Of a stretch of 64,000 nucleotides of DNA, positions 1 to 9,918 are shown piece by piece. The translations under genes and the position numbers were made by a program. How positions within the stretch are numbered: position 1 is the stretch's first letter; each line of letters begins with the position of its first letter. The DNA comes from Nocardia ignorata NBRC 108230 (GTDB taxonomy: Bacteria; Actinomycetota; Actinomycetes; Mycobacteriales; Mycobacteriaceae). The notes under the pieces were generated by a model, which worked only from the letters and a program-made list of their open reading frames with translations, did not search any database and was not told where the DNA came from. The stretch lies in the NCBI RefSeq assembly GCF_001612905.1, contig NZ_BDBI01000028.1, positions 147,407-211,406 of the forward strand, written 5' to 3'.

Positions 1-810
1 AATGTCAGCACCCGCGCGGTCCGCGACGGTCACGAGTGGGTGGTCAACGGGCAGAAGGTGTGGACCTCGAGCGCGCACCTGGCACAGTTCGCCATCCTGC
101 TCGCCCGCACCGACCCGAACGTCCCCAAACACCGTGGCATGTCGTACTTCCTGGTCGACATGACCCAGCCGGGTGTCGAGGTGCGGCCGCTGCGCCAGAT
201 CACCGGTGAGGCCGAGTTCAACGAGGTCTTCATCACCGACGCCCGCGTCCCCGACGAACAGCGCCTCGGCGCCGAGGGCGACGGATGGCGCATCGCCAAC
301 ACCACCCTCAACACCGAGCGCGTCGCCATCGGCGGCCGGGCGAGTGCCCGCGAATCGGGGCTCATCGGCGTGGTCACCGACACGTGGCGGGCGAACCAGG
401 AACGGCGCACCCCGGATCTGCACGACCGGTTGCTGCGGCTGTGGGTCGACGCCGAGGTCGCCCGGCTCACCGGACTTCGCCTGCGCCAGAAGCTGGCTCA
501 GGGACAGCCAGGTCCGGAGGGCTCGGCGATGAAGCTGTCCTTCGCGCGGATCGCGCAGCAGCTGTCCGGACTCGAGGTCGAACTGCTCGGCGAAGACGGC
601 CTTCGCTATTCCGACTGGACCATGGTCCGTCCGGAGCGTGTCGACATGAACGCCCGCGACGCCGGATACCGCTACCTGCGAGCCAAGGGCAATTCCATCG
701 AGGGCGGCACCTCCGAGATCCTGCGAAACATCGTGTCCGAACGCATTCTCGGCCTGCCCGCCGAGCCGCGTACCGACAAGGACCGTCCCTGGAAAGAAGT
801 CGCGCGATGA
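1..810 (+). CDS. Acyl-CoA dehydrogenase, 5' end outside window
   Basis: This is the C-terminal 269 residues of an acyl-CoA dehydrogenase; the reading frame is open from base 1, so the start and the N-terminal domain lie upstream of the window. The middle domain (NGQKVWTSSA, then RTDPNVPKHRGMSYFLVD) and the C-terminal helical domain ending in IEGGTSEILRN and ERILGLP are typical of the FAD-dependent family that makes 2,3-enoyl-CoA from acyl-CoA. Its TGA overlaps the ATG of a second acyl-CoA dehydrogenase, and such adjacent pairs in actinobacteria often form heteromeric enzymes for bulky or unusual acyl-CoAs. Family is certain; the substrate cannot be told. Confidence 0.93.
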   Translation, partial: NVSTRAVRDGHEWVVNGQKVWTSSAHLAQFAILLARTDPNVPKHRGMSYFLVDMTQPGVEVRPLRQITGEAEFNEVFITDARVPDEQRLGAEGDGWRIANTTLNTERVAIGGRASARESGLIGVVTDTWRANQERRTPDLHDRLLRLWVDAEVARLTGLRLRQKLAQGQPGPEGSAMKLSFARIAQQLSGLEVELLGEDGLRYSDWTMVRPERVDMNARDAGYRYLRAKGNSIEGGTSEILRNIVSERILGLPAEPRTDKDRPWKEVAR

Positions 811-1898
811 CCGACGTTGATCTGCTCTACACCGAAGTCGAGGACGACCTGCGCGCCGTGGTGCGCTCGGTGCTGACCGCGCATTGCGAACCCGGCGCGG
901 TCACCGCCCTCTACGACGGCGACCGCGCGCTGGTCGACGGCCTGTGGAAGAACATCGCCGTCGACCTCGGCCTGGCCGGGCTGCTCGTTCCCGAAGCGGA
1001 CGGTGGCGCGGGTGCCTCGGCTCGTGAGGCGGCGGTGGTGCTCGAGGAGCTCGGGCGTTTCGTCGCCCCGGTGCCCTTCCTGACCAGCGCCGTGGTCGCG
1101 ACGACCGCACTGCTCGGCTCCGGTTCGGCGCTGCTCGGTCAGCTCGCGGCGGGGGAGCGCACGGCCGCCTTGACCGTGCCGCTGACGACTGCTGCGCACG
1201 GCGCGCTGCCCACGGCGTCGGCCGACGACGGACGGCTGACAGGCACTGTCACCAGTGTCGCCGGTGCGCTCGAGGCCGACGTGCTGCTGGTCCCGGCCAC
1301 CGGGCCCGAAGGTATTGCGCTGTACGCGGTTTCGACCGCCGACGCGCGACTCACCGCGGTCGTCTCCCTCGACATGACCCGCCAGCTCGCCGACCTCGAG
1401 TTAGACGGCGCCGCAGGCGAACTCGTGGTCGCCGACGGCGAGGCGGCGGTGCGCCGGGCGCTCGCCGCGGGCACCGCCCTGCTCGCCTCCGAGCAGTACG
1501 GCGTGGCGCGGTGGTGCCTCGACGAGACCGTGGCGTACCTGCGGGAACGTCGCCAGTTCGGCCGCGTGGTCGGCGGATTCCAGGCGATCAAACACCGGCT
1601 GGCCGACCTCTACACCGCGGTCGAGTCCGGCAACGCCGCTGCCCGCTATGCGGCCGCCACGCTCGCCACCGACGACGCCGACGCGCCCGTCGCGGCCTCG
1701 GTGGCCCAGGCGTTCTGCAGCGACCTCGCGGTCCACGCCGGTGAGGAGGCGGTGCAGCTGCACGGCGGCATGGGCATGACCTGGGAGCATCCGGCCCATC
1801 TGTACCTCAAGCGCGCCAAGGCCGACCAGCTCGCCTTCGGTACCGCCGGGGCACATCGGGTGCGGCTGTCCGAGCTGGTCGAGGTGCCCCGACCATGA
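807..1898 (+). CDS. Acyl-CoA dehydrogenase family protein (second of a pair)
   Basis: This 363-residue flavoprotein starts at an ATG that overlaps the previous stop as ATGA. The N-terminal helical domain includes LGLAGLLVPEADGGAGAS, and the C-terminal part carries RRQFGRVVGGFQAIKH and LHGGMGMTWEHP, the flavin and acyl-CoA-contacting segments of the family. The middle beta-domain is less well conserved than in the upstream partner, as is common for the second subunit of a heteromeric acyl-CoA dehydrogenase. It probably works with the upstream protein in the first step of beta-oxidation of an unidentified acyl-CoA. Its stop overlaps the pntA start, so the pair and the transhydrogenase look cotranscribed. 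Confidence 0.9.
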   Translation: MTDVDLLYTEVEDDLRAVVRSVLTAHCEPGAVTALYDGDRALVDGLWKNIAVDLGLAGLLVPEADGGAGASAREAAVVLEELGRFVAPVPFLTSAVVATTALLGSGSALLGQLAAGERTAALTVPLTTAAHGALPTASADDGRLTGTVTSVAGALEADVLLVPATGPEGIALYAVSTADARLTAVVSLDMTRQLADLELDGAAGELVVADGEAAVRRALAAGTALLASEQYGVARWCLDETVAYLRERRQFGRVVGGFQAIKHRLADLYTAVESGNAAARYAAATLATDDADAPVAASVAQAFCSDLAVHAGEEAVQLHGGMGMTWEHPAHLYLKRAKADQLAFGTAGAHRVRLSELVEVPRP

Positions 1899-3418
1899 TC
1901 GTCGGTGTCCTGCGCGAAGCACGCCCACGCGAGACCCGGGTGGCCGCCACTCCGGCGACGGTCACCCGGCTCGTCCGGCTCGGCTACGAGGTGGTGGTCG
2001 ACCCGGGCGCGGGCACCCTCGCGTCGTTCTCCGACGACGCCTACGTCGAGGCGGGTGCCACGATCGGCGATGCCCGCGCCGCCGACATCGTGCTCGGCGT
2101 CAACGCCCCCGCCACCTACCAGCTCGCCGACCTGAACCCCGGCACCACCGTCATCGGTCTGCTCGGGGTGCTGAACGACCCCGACGTCGTCACCGAGCTC
2201 GGCAAGCGGCCCCTCACCGCCCTGGCGATGGACGCCGTGCCGCGGATCTCGCGGGCCCAGTCGCTGGACGTGCTGTCGTCGATGGCGAATATCGCGGGCT
2301 ATCGCGCGATCGTGGAGGCCGCCCACGCGTTCGGCCGGTTCTTCACCGGGCAGGTCACCGCCGCGGGCAAGGTGCCACCCGCCAAGGTGCTGGTCGTCGG
2401 CGCCGGGGTGGCCGGGTTGGCCGCCATCGGTGCCGCGGGCAGTCTCGGTGCGGTCGTGCGGGCAACCGACCCGCGCCCGGAAGTCGCCGATCAGGTGAAA
2501 TCCCTTGGCGGCGAATACCTTTCGATCGACTCCGCCGAGGCGGAGGTCTCGGCCACCGGGTACGCCAAGGAGATGGGCGACGACTACCGGGCGCGCGAGG
2601 CTCAGCTGTACGCCGAGCAGTGCGCCGACGTCGACATCATCATCACCACCGCGCTGATCCCCGGGCGCCCGGCGCCGCGCATCATCACCGCCGAGATGGT
2701 GGCCTCGATGAAGCCCGGCAGTGTCATCGTCGACATGGCCGCGCAGAACGGTGGCAATGTCGAGGGCACCGTCACCGACCGGGCGATCGTCACCGACAAC
2801 GGCGTCACCATCATCGGTTACACCGACCTCGCCGGTCGCCTGCCCACGCAGGCCTCCCAGCTCTACGGCACGAACGTGGCGAACCTGATCGAGCTGATGA
2901 CTCCGGGCAAGGACGGCAGGCTGGTCCTCGACTTCGACGATGTCGTCCAGCGATCCATCACCGTCGTGCGCGGCGGCGAAATCACCTGGCCGCCGCCCCC
3001 GGTCGCCGTCTCGGCGAAACCGGCGGCCGAACCCGTCGAGCCGCCGGAACCGGCCGCGGCGAAGGAGCCCCTGTCCGCCGCGCGCCGCATCGGGCTGGTA
3101 CTGATCGCCGCGGCCGCGGTGTTCGGGCTGATCGCGATCTCACCACCCGCGCTCCAGGGCCATCTGACGGTCTTCGCGCTCGCGATCGTGATCGGCTACT
3201 ACGTGATCGGCCATGTCCATCACGCGCTGCATACCCCGTTGATGTCGGTGACCAACGCGATCTCCGGGATCATCGTGGTCGGCGCGCTGCTGCAGATCGG
3301 GCACGGCGATGCGTGGATCACCGGCCTGTCGTGCGCGGCGATCCTGCTGGCGAGCATCAACATCTTCGGTGGCTTCGCGGTGACCCGCCGCATGCTCGCC
3401 ATGTTCTCCCGCAGCTGA
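1895..3418 (+). CDS. pntA: NAD(P) transhydrogenase subunit alpha (full-length fused form)
   Basis: At 507 residues this matches undivided PntA, which joins the NAD(H)-binding domain I to the four-helix membrane domain; many actinobacteria split these into two genes. Domain I runs from IVGVLREARPRETRVAATP through the Rossmann segment VLVVGAGVAGLAAIGAAGSLG and the mobile-loop region near GYAKEMGDDY. A proline- and alanine-rich linker follows (about 367-390), then hydrophobic helices from about residue 397. With PntB it uses the proton gradient to move hydride from NADH to NADP+ at the cytoplasmic membrane. It overlaps the upstream dehydrogenase gene by ATGA, tying NADPH supply to acyl-CoA oxidation or the nearby NADPH-using monooxygenase; that link is inference. 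Confidence 0.96.
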   Translation: MIVGVLREARPRETRVAATPATVTRLVRLGYEVVVDPGAGTLASFSDDAYVEAGATIGDARAADIVLGVNAPATYQLADLNPGTTVIGLLGVLNDPDVVTELGKRPLTALAMDAVPRISRAQSLDVLSSMANIAGYRAIVEAAHAFGRFFTGQVTAAGKVPPAKVLVVGAGVAGLAAIGAAGSLGAVVRATDPRPEVADQVKSLGGEYLSIDSAEAEVSATGYAKEMGDDYRAREAQLYAEQCADVDIIITTALIPGRPAPRIITAEMVASMKPGSVIVDMAAQNGGNVEGTVTDRAIVTDNGVTIIGYTDLAGRLPTQASQLYGTNVANLIELMTPGKDGRLVLDFDDVVQRSITVVRGGEITWPPPPVAVSAKPAAEPVEPPEPAAAKEPLSAARRIGLVLIAAAAVFGLIAISPPALQGHLTVFALAIVIGYYVIGHVHHALHTPLMSVTNAISGIIVVGALLQIGHGDAWITGLSCAAILLASINIFGGFAVTRRMLAMFSRS

Positions 3419-3445
3419 GCTGCGCCCGACCCCGGAGCGATTCTC

Positions 3446-4867
<1,422 letters not shown>

Positions 4868-4946
4868 CTCAAACCCTCGGTACGGCGGCGCATCTCCAGC
4901 GCCACCGGACCGGCATGCTGATCATGATCAGATGACCATGTCAGGC

Positions 4947-4966
4947 GACCGGAGAAGGATCCGGTC
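4947..4966. terminator. Weak hairpin between converging genes
   Basis: GACCGG at 4947-4952 pairs with CCGGTC at 4961-4966 across an eight-base loop, between the end of pntB and the end of the converging hydrolase gene. There is no T-run, and the stem is only six pairs, so a terminator role is only possible. Confidence 0.3.
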
Positions 4967-4983
4967 GACCGTCAAAAGCCGAG

Positions 4984-5940
4984 CTACGGGGACGCGAGGT
5001 CACGCAGGTACCCGCAGACCTCGTCGATCGCCTGCTCGGTCTGCGGGAACACCCCGACCTCGGTGAAAAAGCCGTGGAAGACCCCGGTGTATCTGGTCGA
5101 CGACACCGGCACGCCCTCGTCCCGCAAGCGTCGCGCGTACGCCTCGGCGTCATCGCGGATCGGGTCGACCTCGGCCGTGATGACCAGCGCGGGCGGCAGG
5201 TCTCGCAACGATTCCGCCCGCATCGGCGCCGCCAGGGGATCGCCGCCGGGATGTCCGGCTCCGACGTACTGCTCCCAGAACCAGCGTCCTTCCGCGGCGC
5301 CGAGCAGCGGTGCGTCGGCGAACTCCGACCATGACGGCCTGGTGAACGTGTCGTCGACGGCGGGGTAGGCGAGCACCTGCGCGACGGGCAGGTCGCCGCC
5401 GTTCTCGCGGCGGTGAAGGCACAGGGCGACAGCGAGATTCCCCCCGGCCGAGTCGCCGCCGATCGCCATCCGATCCGGGTCGATGCCCAGGTCGGCGGCC
5501 GATCGGCGCAGCCAGGCGTAGGCGTCGACACAGTCGTGCAGCGCCGCCGGGTAGGGGTTCTCCGGCGCCAGGCGGTACTCGAGTGAAACCACCGTCCACC
5601 CCGATTTGTCCGCGATGGCCCGGCACAGCTCGTCGGCGCCGTCGAGGGTGCCGAGGACGAAACCGCCGCCGTGCAGGTAGACCAGGGTGGGTGCGGCGGC
5701 CGTCGCGTTCGCGCGGTAGAGGCGCCCCGCGATGGTGCCGGTTCGGGTCGGCACGGTCAGTGGTGCGACATGGTCGAGCGGGGTGATCGGCTCGGCCGAC
5801 GGTGCCGAGTTCACCAGCGCGCGAGCTTGCTCCGGTCCCAGTTCGTGGAGGGGTTTCGACAAGATCCGGCTGATCATGGTCGCTACGGCCGTCGCCTGGT
5901 CATCGAGCAGTTTCCAGCTCGGGGGAGTGTCGTCGTTCAT
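4984..5940 (-). CDS. Alpha/beta hydrolase, hormone-sensitive-lipase family
   Basis: This 318-residue esterase-like protein has the HSL-family oxyanion motif HGGGF (in LVYLHGGGFVLG), the nucleophile box GGDSAGGN, an acid residue in AEVDPIRDDA and the catalytic histidine in GVFHGFF. The ATG at 5940 is chosen because GAGGA lies eight bases upstream on this strand; an open frame continues further 5' but runs through the promoter. It would hydrolyse an ester or lactone in the cytoplasm. Its promoter carries the same two-box operator as the monooxygenase operon, so the natural substrate may be the ester or lactone made by that monooxygenase. The family is firm; the substrate is inference. Confidence 0.92.
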   Translation of the reverse strand: MNDDTPPSWKLLDDQATAVATMISRILSKPLHELGPEQARALVNSAPSAEPITPLDHVAPLTVPTRTGTIAGRLYRANATAAAPTLVYLHGGGFVLGTLDGADELCRAIADKSGWTVVSLEYRLAPENPYPAALHDCVDAYAWLRRSAADLGIDPDRMAIGGDSAGGNLAVALCLHRRENGGDLPVAQVLAYPAVDDTFTRPSWSEFADAPLLGAAEGRWFWEQYVGAGHPGGDPLAAPMRAESLRDLPPALVITAEVDPIRDDAEAYARRLRDEGVPVSSTRYTGVFHGFFTEVGVFPQTEQAIDEVCGYLRDLASP

Positions 5941-5986
5941 GGGAAATCCTCGCTCGTCGTTGACAAGAAGTGATCTGTGCCTCACC

Positions 5987-6015
5987 ATCATAGTCACGTG
6001 ACCCAGACATTTGAC
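5987..6015. promoter_or_regulatory. Divergent promoter with two-box operator (site A)
   Basis: The sequence reads GTCACGTGAC (5993-6002), CCA, then GACATTTGAC (6006-6015), two related boxes 13 bases apart. A TATGAT (-10 like, minus strand) sits immediately beside the first box at 5992-5987, upstream of the hydrolase gene. The same arrangement occurs at three other promoters in this window. A repressor bound here would cover the hydrolase promoter and probably that of the SCP2-like operon on the other side. Confidence 0.7.
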
Positions 6016-6095
6016 TAGAAGTTCACGTTCCATTTGGGATCCGCTGTCGACGGTGTACCGCGCACGCGATCTCGTCGCATCGAAAGGACAACAAG

Positions 6096-6758
6096 ATGAC
6101 CGAAACGACGATCGGGCCCGCGACGCGCGGGGCCGAGGCGGTCGCCGGGGTCGACATCCGGATCGAGGACGACGCAAGTCCGATCGTCCGGCTGATCGCC
6201 CGGACCATCGCCGATTCCCTCCGCGCCGACGGCTCGCTGCTGCCCGCCGGACTCACCGGCACGATCGCGATCCGTTCCCACGACACACCGCAGGCGGCCA
6301 CGATCACCCTCGCCGACGGCGCGATCGCGGTGTCGGGCGGTGTGTTCGTCGAGCCCGACCTCGACGCGACCGTCGATCTGAACCAGTTCTTCGCCCCGGT
6401 GGGCGAGCCCGTCGGCTCGGCGGAGTTCGCGGCCGTCGCGGTCGCCCTGCTGTCGCCCCCGCTGCCGGACTGGAAGACCGCCGCGCTGAGCTTCTGGGAG
6501 AAGGCCCGCTCGGTACCCGGCATCCCCGACATGCTCGTCGCCGTCATCGAAGGACCCGACGGCGTGGAGCAGGTCGTCGCGGGCGAGGGGGAGACCCACT
6601 ACGTCATCGCGGGCCCGCCGGACCTGCTGGCCGCCGTCTTCACCGGCGCGGTCGATCTGCTCGCCGCTCTGTCCACCGGCCTCGTCGGCGTGCGCGGCAC
6701 GCTCTCGCAGCTGTCCGTACTGGTCGGCGCCTCCTGGAAGGTTCGTTACGATGTCTGA
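6096..6758 (+). CDS. SCP2-like sterol/lipid-binding domain protein
   Basis: This 220-residue protein has no signal peptide. Its second half resembles the SCP-2 sterol-transfer fold: an amphipathic strand region (TITLADGAIAVSGG, then FVEPDLDATVDLNQFFAP) and a C-terminal GVRGTLSQLSVLVG helix. Similar actinobacterial proteins are annotated as SCP2 sterol-binding domain proteins; enzyme activity is not expected. It might bind a hydrophobic substrate or acyl-CoA for the enzymes encoded next to it. It starts a three-gene operon, overlapping the glutamine-synthetase-like gene by eight bases, and lies 80 bases from operator site A. The domain call is moderate, from pattern rather than catalytic residues. 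Confidence 0.55.
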   Translation: MTETTIGPATRGAEAVAGVDIRIEDDASPIVRLIARTIADSLRADGSLLPAGLTGTIAIRSHDTPQAATITLADGAIAVSGGVFVEPDLDATVDLNQFFAPVGEPVGSAEFAAVAVALLSPPLPDWKTAALSFWEKARSVPGIPDMLVAVIEGPDGVEQVVAGEGETHYVIAGPPDLLAAVFTGAVDLLAALSTGLVGVRGTLSQLSVLVGASWKVRYDV

Positions 6759-8106
6759 AATCGCCGCCACCGCAACGGTTCTCGAGCCGGGCGTGCACAC
6801 GGTCCGGATCGAGTCGACCAATCACGACGGCTCGTTCCACGGCAAGAACGTCTCGCCCGCGAAGTACACCGCCTGCGCGGACTCCGGTTTCGCGATGGCC
6901 GACCTGCTGTTCGGTCTCGACCTCGGCAACGCGCCGACGCTCGGGTTCGCCTACCCCGACTGGCGCGGTCATCTCGCCGACCTGCAGTTCCGGCCCGACC
7001 CGGCGACGATGGTGCAGTGGGCGCCCGGTGTGCAGTCGGTGATCGGTGACTACTGGCAGCCCGACGGCACCCCGATCGGCACCTGTCCGCGCAATCTCGC
7101 CCGCAAGCTGGTCGATCGGCTCGCCGACCGAGGTTTCACCGCGACCATCGCCGTCGAGATCGAGGCCACCCTGTTCCAGGAGTCGGTGCACGAGGCACGC
7201 GCGAAGGGATACCGCGATCTCACCCCGCTCGGCGGCTCCGCGGGCACCGCCTACAACCTGGCCAAGTCCAAGGACTGGGTCGACTACATGTCGGCGGTCG
7301 CGCGACGGCTCGAGGAGATCGGTATCGAGTGGGAGGCGTGGAGCGATGAGGACGCGGCCGGTCAGGTCGAGCTCAATCTCGTCCCCGCCGACCCGATCTC
7401 GGTGTGCGACAACTGGGCTCGCGCCCGGCAGGTGATGCGTGAGGTGGCCTTCGAGCTCGGTCACACCGTCACCTTCATGGCCAAACCGACCGCCGGTTAC
7501 GGCCAGGCCTCACACGTCAACCTGTCGTTGCAGCGCGACGGTGTCAATGCGTTCTACGCCGCCGACGGGCCGTCGGACACCATGCGGCACGCGGTCGCCG
7601 GACTGCTCGCGACGATGCGCGGCGCGACCTCGGTGATGCTCCCGCAGATCACCTCCTTCCGCCGCCTGGTCGACCTGAGCGGGCCCCCGACCACGGTGAC
7701 GTGGGGCATCGCCAACAAGACGACAGCCGTGCGCGCGGTGTGTGGTCACCCGAAGTACTCGCGCCTCGAGTACCGCGTTCCGGGTGCCGACGCCAACCTG
7801 TACCTCGCGGTCGCGACGATTCTGGCCGGTGTGATCGCCGGGATCGACGGCAAGCTCGAACCGGCCGACCCGATCAGCGACATGGCTTGGTGCGCACCGG
7901 ATCTCGAACGGCTGCCCGACACCATCACCAAGGCGGCCGACGCGCTCGAGTCCGACCTGATCCTGCGCGAGCAGCTCGGCGACGAGTTCGTCGACTACTG
8001 GGTCGGCACGCGGCGTTGGGAATGGATGCAGTTCCACACCACCGGCGGCGATCCGTTCGCCGAGCTGTCGGAGTGGGAATCCACGCGCTACTTCGAGTTC
8101 CCGTGA
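6751..8106 (+). CDS. Glutamine-synthetase-family gamma-glutamyl-amine ligase
   Basis: This 451-residue member of the glutamine synthetase family resembles PuuA and related ligases more than housekeeping GlnA. Visible family elements are EIEATLF and QVELNLVPADP in the catalytic beta-barrel, FMAKPTAGYGQASHVNLS (the AKP and GxSxHxN-type segment) and the RLEYRVPGADANLYL carboxyl region. The family joins glutamate to ammonia or an organic amine using ATP. The next gene encodes a PuuD-type gamma-glutamyl hydrolase, which argues for gamma-glutamylation of an amine rather than nitrogen assimilation. The start ATG lies inside the end of the previous gene, indicating translational coupling. The amine is unknown. 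Confidence 0.85.
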   Translation: MSEIAATATVLEPGVHTVRIESTNHDGSFHGKNVSPAKYTACADSGFAMADLLFGLDLGNAPTLGFAYPDWRGHLADLQFRPDPATMVQWAPGVQSVIGDYWQPDGTPIGTCPRNLARKLVDRLADRGFTATIAVEIEATLFQESVHEARAKGYRDLTPLGGSAGTAYNLAKSKDWVDYMSAVARRLEEIGIEWEAWSDEDAAGQVELNLVPADPISVCDNWARARQVMREVAFELGHTVTFMAKPTAGYGQASHVNLSLQRDGVNAFYAADGPSDTMRHAVAGLLATMRGATSVMLPQITSFRRLVDLSGPPTTVTWGIANKTTAVRAVCGHPKYSRLEYRVPGADANLYLAVATILAGVIAGIDGKLEPADPISDMAWCAPDLERLPDTITKAADALESDLILREQLGDEFVDYWVGTRRWEWMQFHTTGGDPFAELSEWESTRYFEFP

Positions 8107-8867
8107 CCGCGCGCTCGACCCCGGTGAAACCGCTGATCGGGCTCACCGGACGACGGTTCAGGATGGGGCTGATCAGCGGCAGTCACCCGGGCTACAGCCG
8201 ACGGCTCACCGACGCCTTCTTCACCGATTTCGCGGAACGGATCACCCGCGCGGGCGGCGTGCCGGTGATGCTGCCCTACGACGCCGATCCGGCCGCGCTC
8301 GGCGACTGGCTGTCGGGTGTGGTGATCACGGGCGGTCAGGATGTGCACCCGCGCTGGTGGGGTGGCGACGAGTCGGTGGTCGGTGAGATCGACGCGGTCG
8401 ACAACCCGTCGGTGCACGATCCCGACCGCGACCGCTTCGAGACCGAGCTCACCACGGTCGCGATCGAACGGCAGATCCCGCTGCTCGGGGTGTGCCGGGG
8501 CATGCAGGTGCTCAACGTGACCCTCGGTGGCACACTGATCGCCGACCTGCCCTCCGGGCCGATCGAGCACCTGGCGGCGGCCGGTCCGCTCTCGGACGGC
8601 GACCCCGGGCACGTCGTCACCTTCGACCCGGGAACGGTGGCGCAGAAGGTGTTCGGCGATCGGCTCGTCACCAATTCGTGGCACCACCAGGCGGTCGACG
8701 CGTGCGGTGACGGGCTGGTCGTCACCGGCCGCACCGAGGACGGCGTCGCCGAGGCCATCGAACTGCCCGGCGCCCCGGTGCTCGGCGTGCAATGGCATCC
8801 CGAGTGGATGGTCACCGACGACGGCGCCCTGCGCTGGCTGGTCGAAGCGGCCGCCGAGCAGCGCTGA
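8103..8867 (+). CDS. PuuD-like gamma-glutamyl hydrolase, class I glutamine amidotransferase fold
   Basis: This 254-residue peptidase C26 family protein has the nucleophile elbow GVCRGMQ and the catalytic pair in VQWHPEW. SWHHQAVD and the early VVITGGQDVHP are also typical of PuuD and relatives. PuuD cleaves gamma-glutamyl-GABA to release glutamate, so this enzyme should remove the glutamyl group added by the ligase encoded just upstream. The GTG start overlaps the previous TGA as GTGA. A strong hairpin follows the stop. Family assignment is firm; the exact amide cleaved is not known. Confidence 0.88.
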   Translation: MTARSTPVKPLIGLTGRRFRMGLISGSHPGYSRRLTDAFFTDFAERITRAGGVPVMLPYDADPAALGDWLSGVVITGGQDVHPRWWGGDESVVGEIDAVDNPSVHDPDRDRFETELTTVAIERQIPLLGVCRGMQVLNVTLGGTLIADLPSGPIEHLAAAGPLSDGDPGHVVTFDPGTVAQKVFGDRLVTNSWHHQAVDACGDGLVVTGRTEDGVAEAIELPGAPVLGVQWHPEWMVTDDGALRWLVEAAAEQR

Positions 8868-8877
8868 ACAACGACGA

Positions 8878-8910
8878 CTGTGGCCGCCACCTCGTCGGTG
8901 GCGGCCACAG
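8878..8910. terminator. Strong inverted repeat between converging genes
   Basis: CTGTGGCCGCCAC (8878-8890) and GTGGCGGCCACAG (8898-8910) are perfect reverse complements around a seven-base loop, a 13-pair stem. It lies between the end of the PuuD-like gene and the end of the oppositely oriented TetR gene, so it can end transcription from both sides. There is no marked T-tract, as is usual in high-GC actinobacteria. Confidence 0.75.
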
Positions 8911-8930
8911 CGGCGTGTACTGCGTCTCGG

Positions 8931-9608
8931 TCAGTCCATGCGAACCCACGACACCAGCGAGCGCATGTCGGGCTCGGGCTCATGGACCACCGGCTCGGCC
9001 GCGGGGGCGGCGGGCTCGCCCAGGTTCACCGCCATCCAGGCGTCGAGCACGCCGAGGGTGAGTGCCATCTGGGCCTGCGCCGCGTTCTCGTCGGTGAAGA
9101 CCAGCCAGTTGAGAGCGAAGCCGTCGGACAGCGCGGACACCACGTAGATCAGCTTGTCGATCGTGCCCGCGTCGACCGGTCGGCCGGGCGCGACGGTGGT
9201 GCCCTCGAGGATCGAGTGCATGGTCGAGAAGGCTTTGGCGTACACGACCTCGGCCTGCTCGCCCTCTCGTTGGCCCCAGCTGATCAGCTCGAGGATCGTC
9301 GCCCCGAAATCCGGGTTCGCCAGATACCACTCGAGCACGCCGCGCAACAGCCCGCGAGCCGTGTTCTGTGTGTCGCTGTGGACGTCGCTGCGGTGCAGCA
9401 CGTCGCGGTACTCGTTGGCGAGGTACTCGAACACCGCTGCGAACAGCACCTCTTTGGTGGCGAAGCAGTAGTGCAGGGTGGCCAGGGGAGCGCTCGCCTC
9501 TTCCGCGATGCGGCGCGTCGTGGCTCCGTCCACCCCGTGGGCGGCGATCACGCGCACGGCCGCGGCCACCAGATCGGCGCGGCGTTCGGCGGCGGGGATG
9601 CGAGCCAT
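8931..9608 (-). CDS. TetR-family transcriptional regulator
   Basis: This 225-residue regulator has an N-terminal helix-turn-helix (ATTRRIAEEASAPLATLHYC, residues about 27-46) after AAERRADLVAAAVRVIAAHG, followed by a ligand-binding C-terminal domain. The ATG at 9608 has AGGAG about seven bases upstream. It sits in the middle of the set of promoters that carry the two-box GTCA/TGAC operator and is divergent from the acyl-CoA ligase operon, so it is the best candidate in the window for the repressor of that regulon. The binding assignment is inference; its own upstream region does not show a clear copy of the site on the start-proximal side. Confidence 0.92.
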   Translation of the reverse strand: MARIPAAERRADLVAAAVRVIAAHGVDGATTRRIAEEASAPLATLHYCFATKEVLFAAVFEYLANEYRDVLHRSDVHSDTQNTARGLLRGVLEWYLANPDFGATILELISWGQREGEQAEVVYAKAFSTMHSILEGTTVAPGRPVDAGTIDKLIYVVSALSDGFALNWLVFTDENAAQAQMALTLGVLDAWMAVNLGEPAAPAAEPVVHEPEPDMRSLVSWVRMD

Positions 9609-9718
9609 GCGTAACTCCTGTCGATTCACATCTGAACGATTGATCAAGTCAACTTCGACTTTACCAGTGCGACAGCGCATCACTCACGTGCGACCGCGCC
9701 TGTCGCGAAGAAAAGATG

Positions 9719-9757
9719 GTCATATGCCTTGATCAAATGACCCACTCCGGCTACCGT
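9719..9757 (+). promoter_or_regulatory. Promoter of ligase-monooxygenase operon with two-box operator (site B)
   Basis: The operator boxes are GTCATATGCC (9719-9728) and ATCAAATGAC (9732-9741), 13 bases apart. A -35 TTGATC (9729-9734) overlaps the second box, and a -10 TACCGT (9752-9757) lies 17 bases downstream. Site D has the same geometry. A repressor on the boxes would block the -35. The leader to the first start codon is about 150 bases with no supported gene. The rest of the 310-base gap (9609-9918) shows no other structure beyond a possible TetR promoter reading left. Confidence 0.72.
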
Positions 9758-9918
9758 TATGGCAGGCCTCACATTCCCACCGACCAGTGGCCACACCCAC
9801 CGGCGATCCAGGCCCATCGAAAACACCCGTGACGGCGCGCCCGCCGCGCTCGGCCGCAAACCCGGCCGGCTGCAGGTCGACCGACGACCTATCACCTGCC
9901 AACCGCGAAGAGGACGAC

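Noticed and set aside
6751..8106. Housekeeping glutamine synthetase (GlnA)
   Set aside because: The linked PuuD-like hydrolase gene, the catabolic operator and the sequence style favour a gamma-glutamyl-amine ligase.
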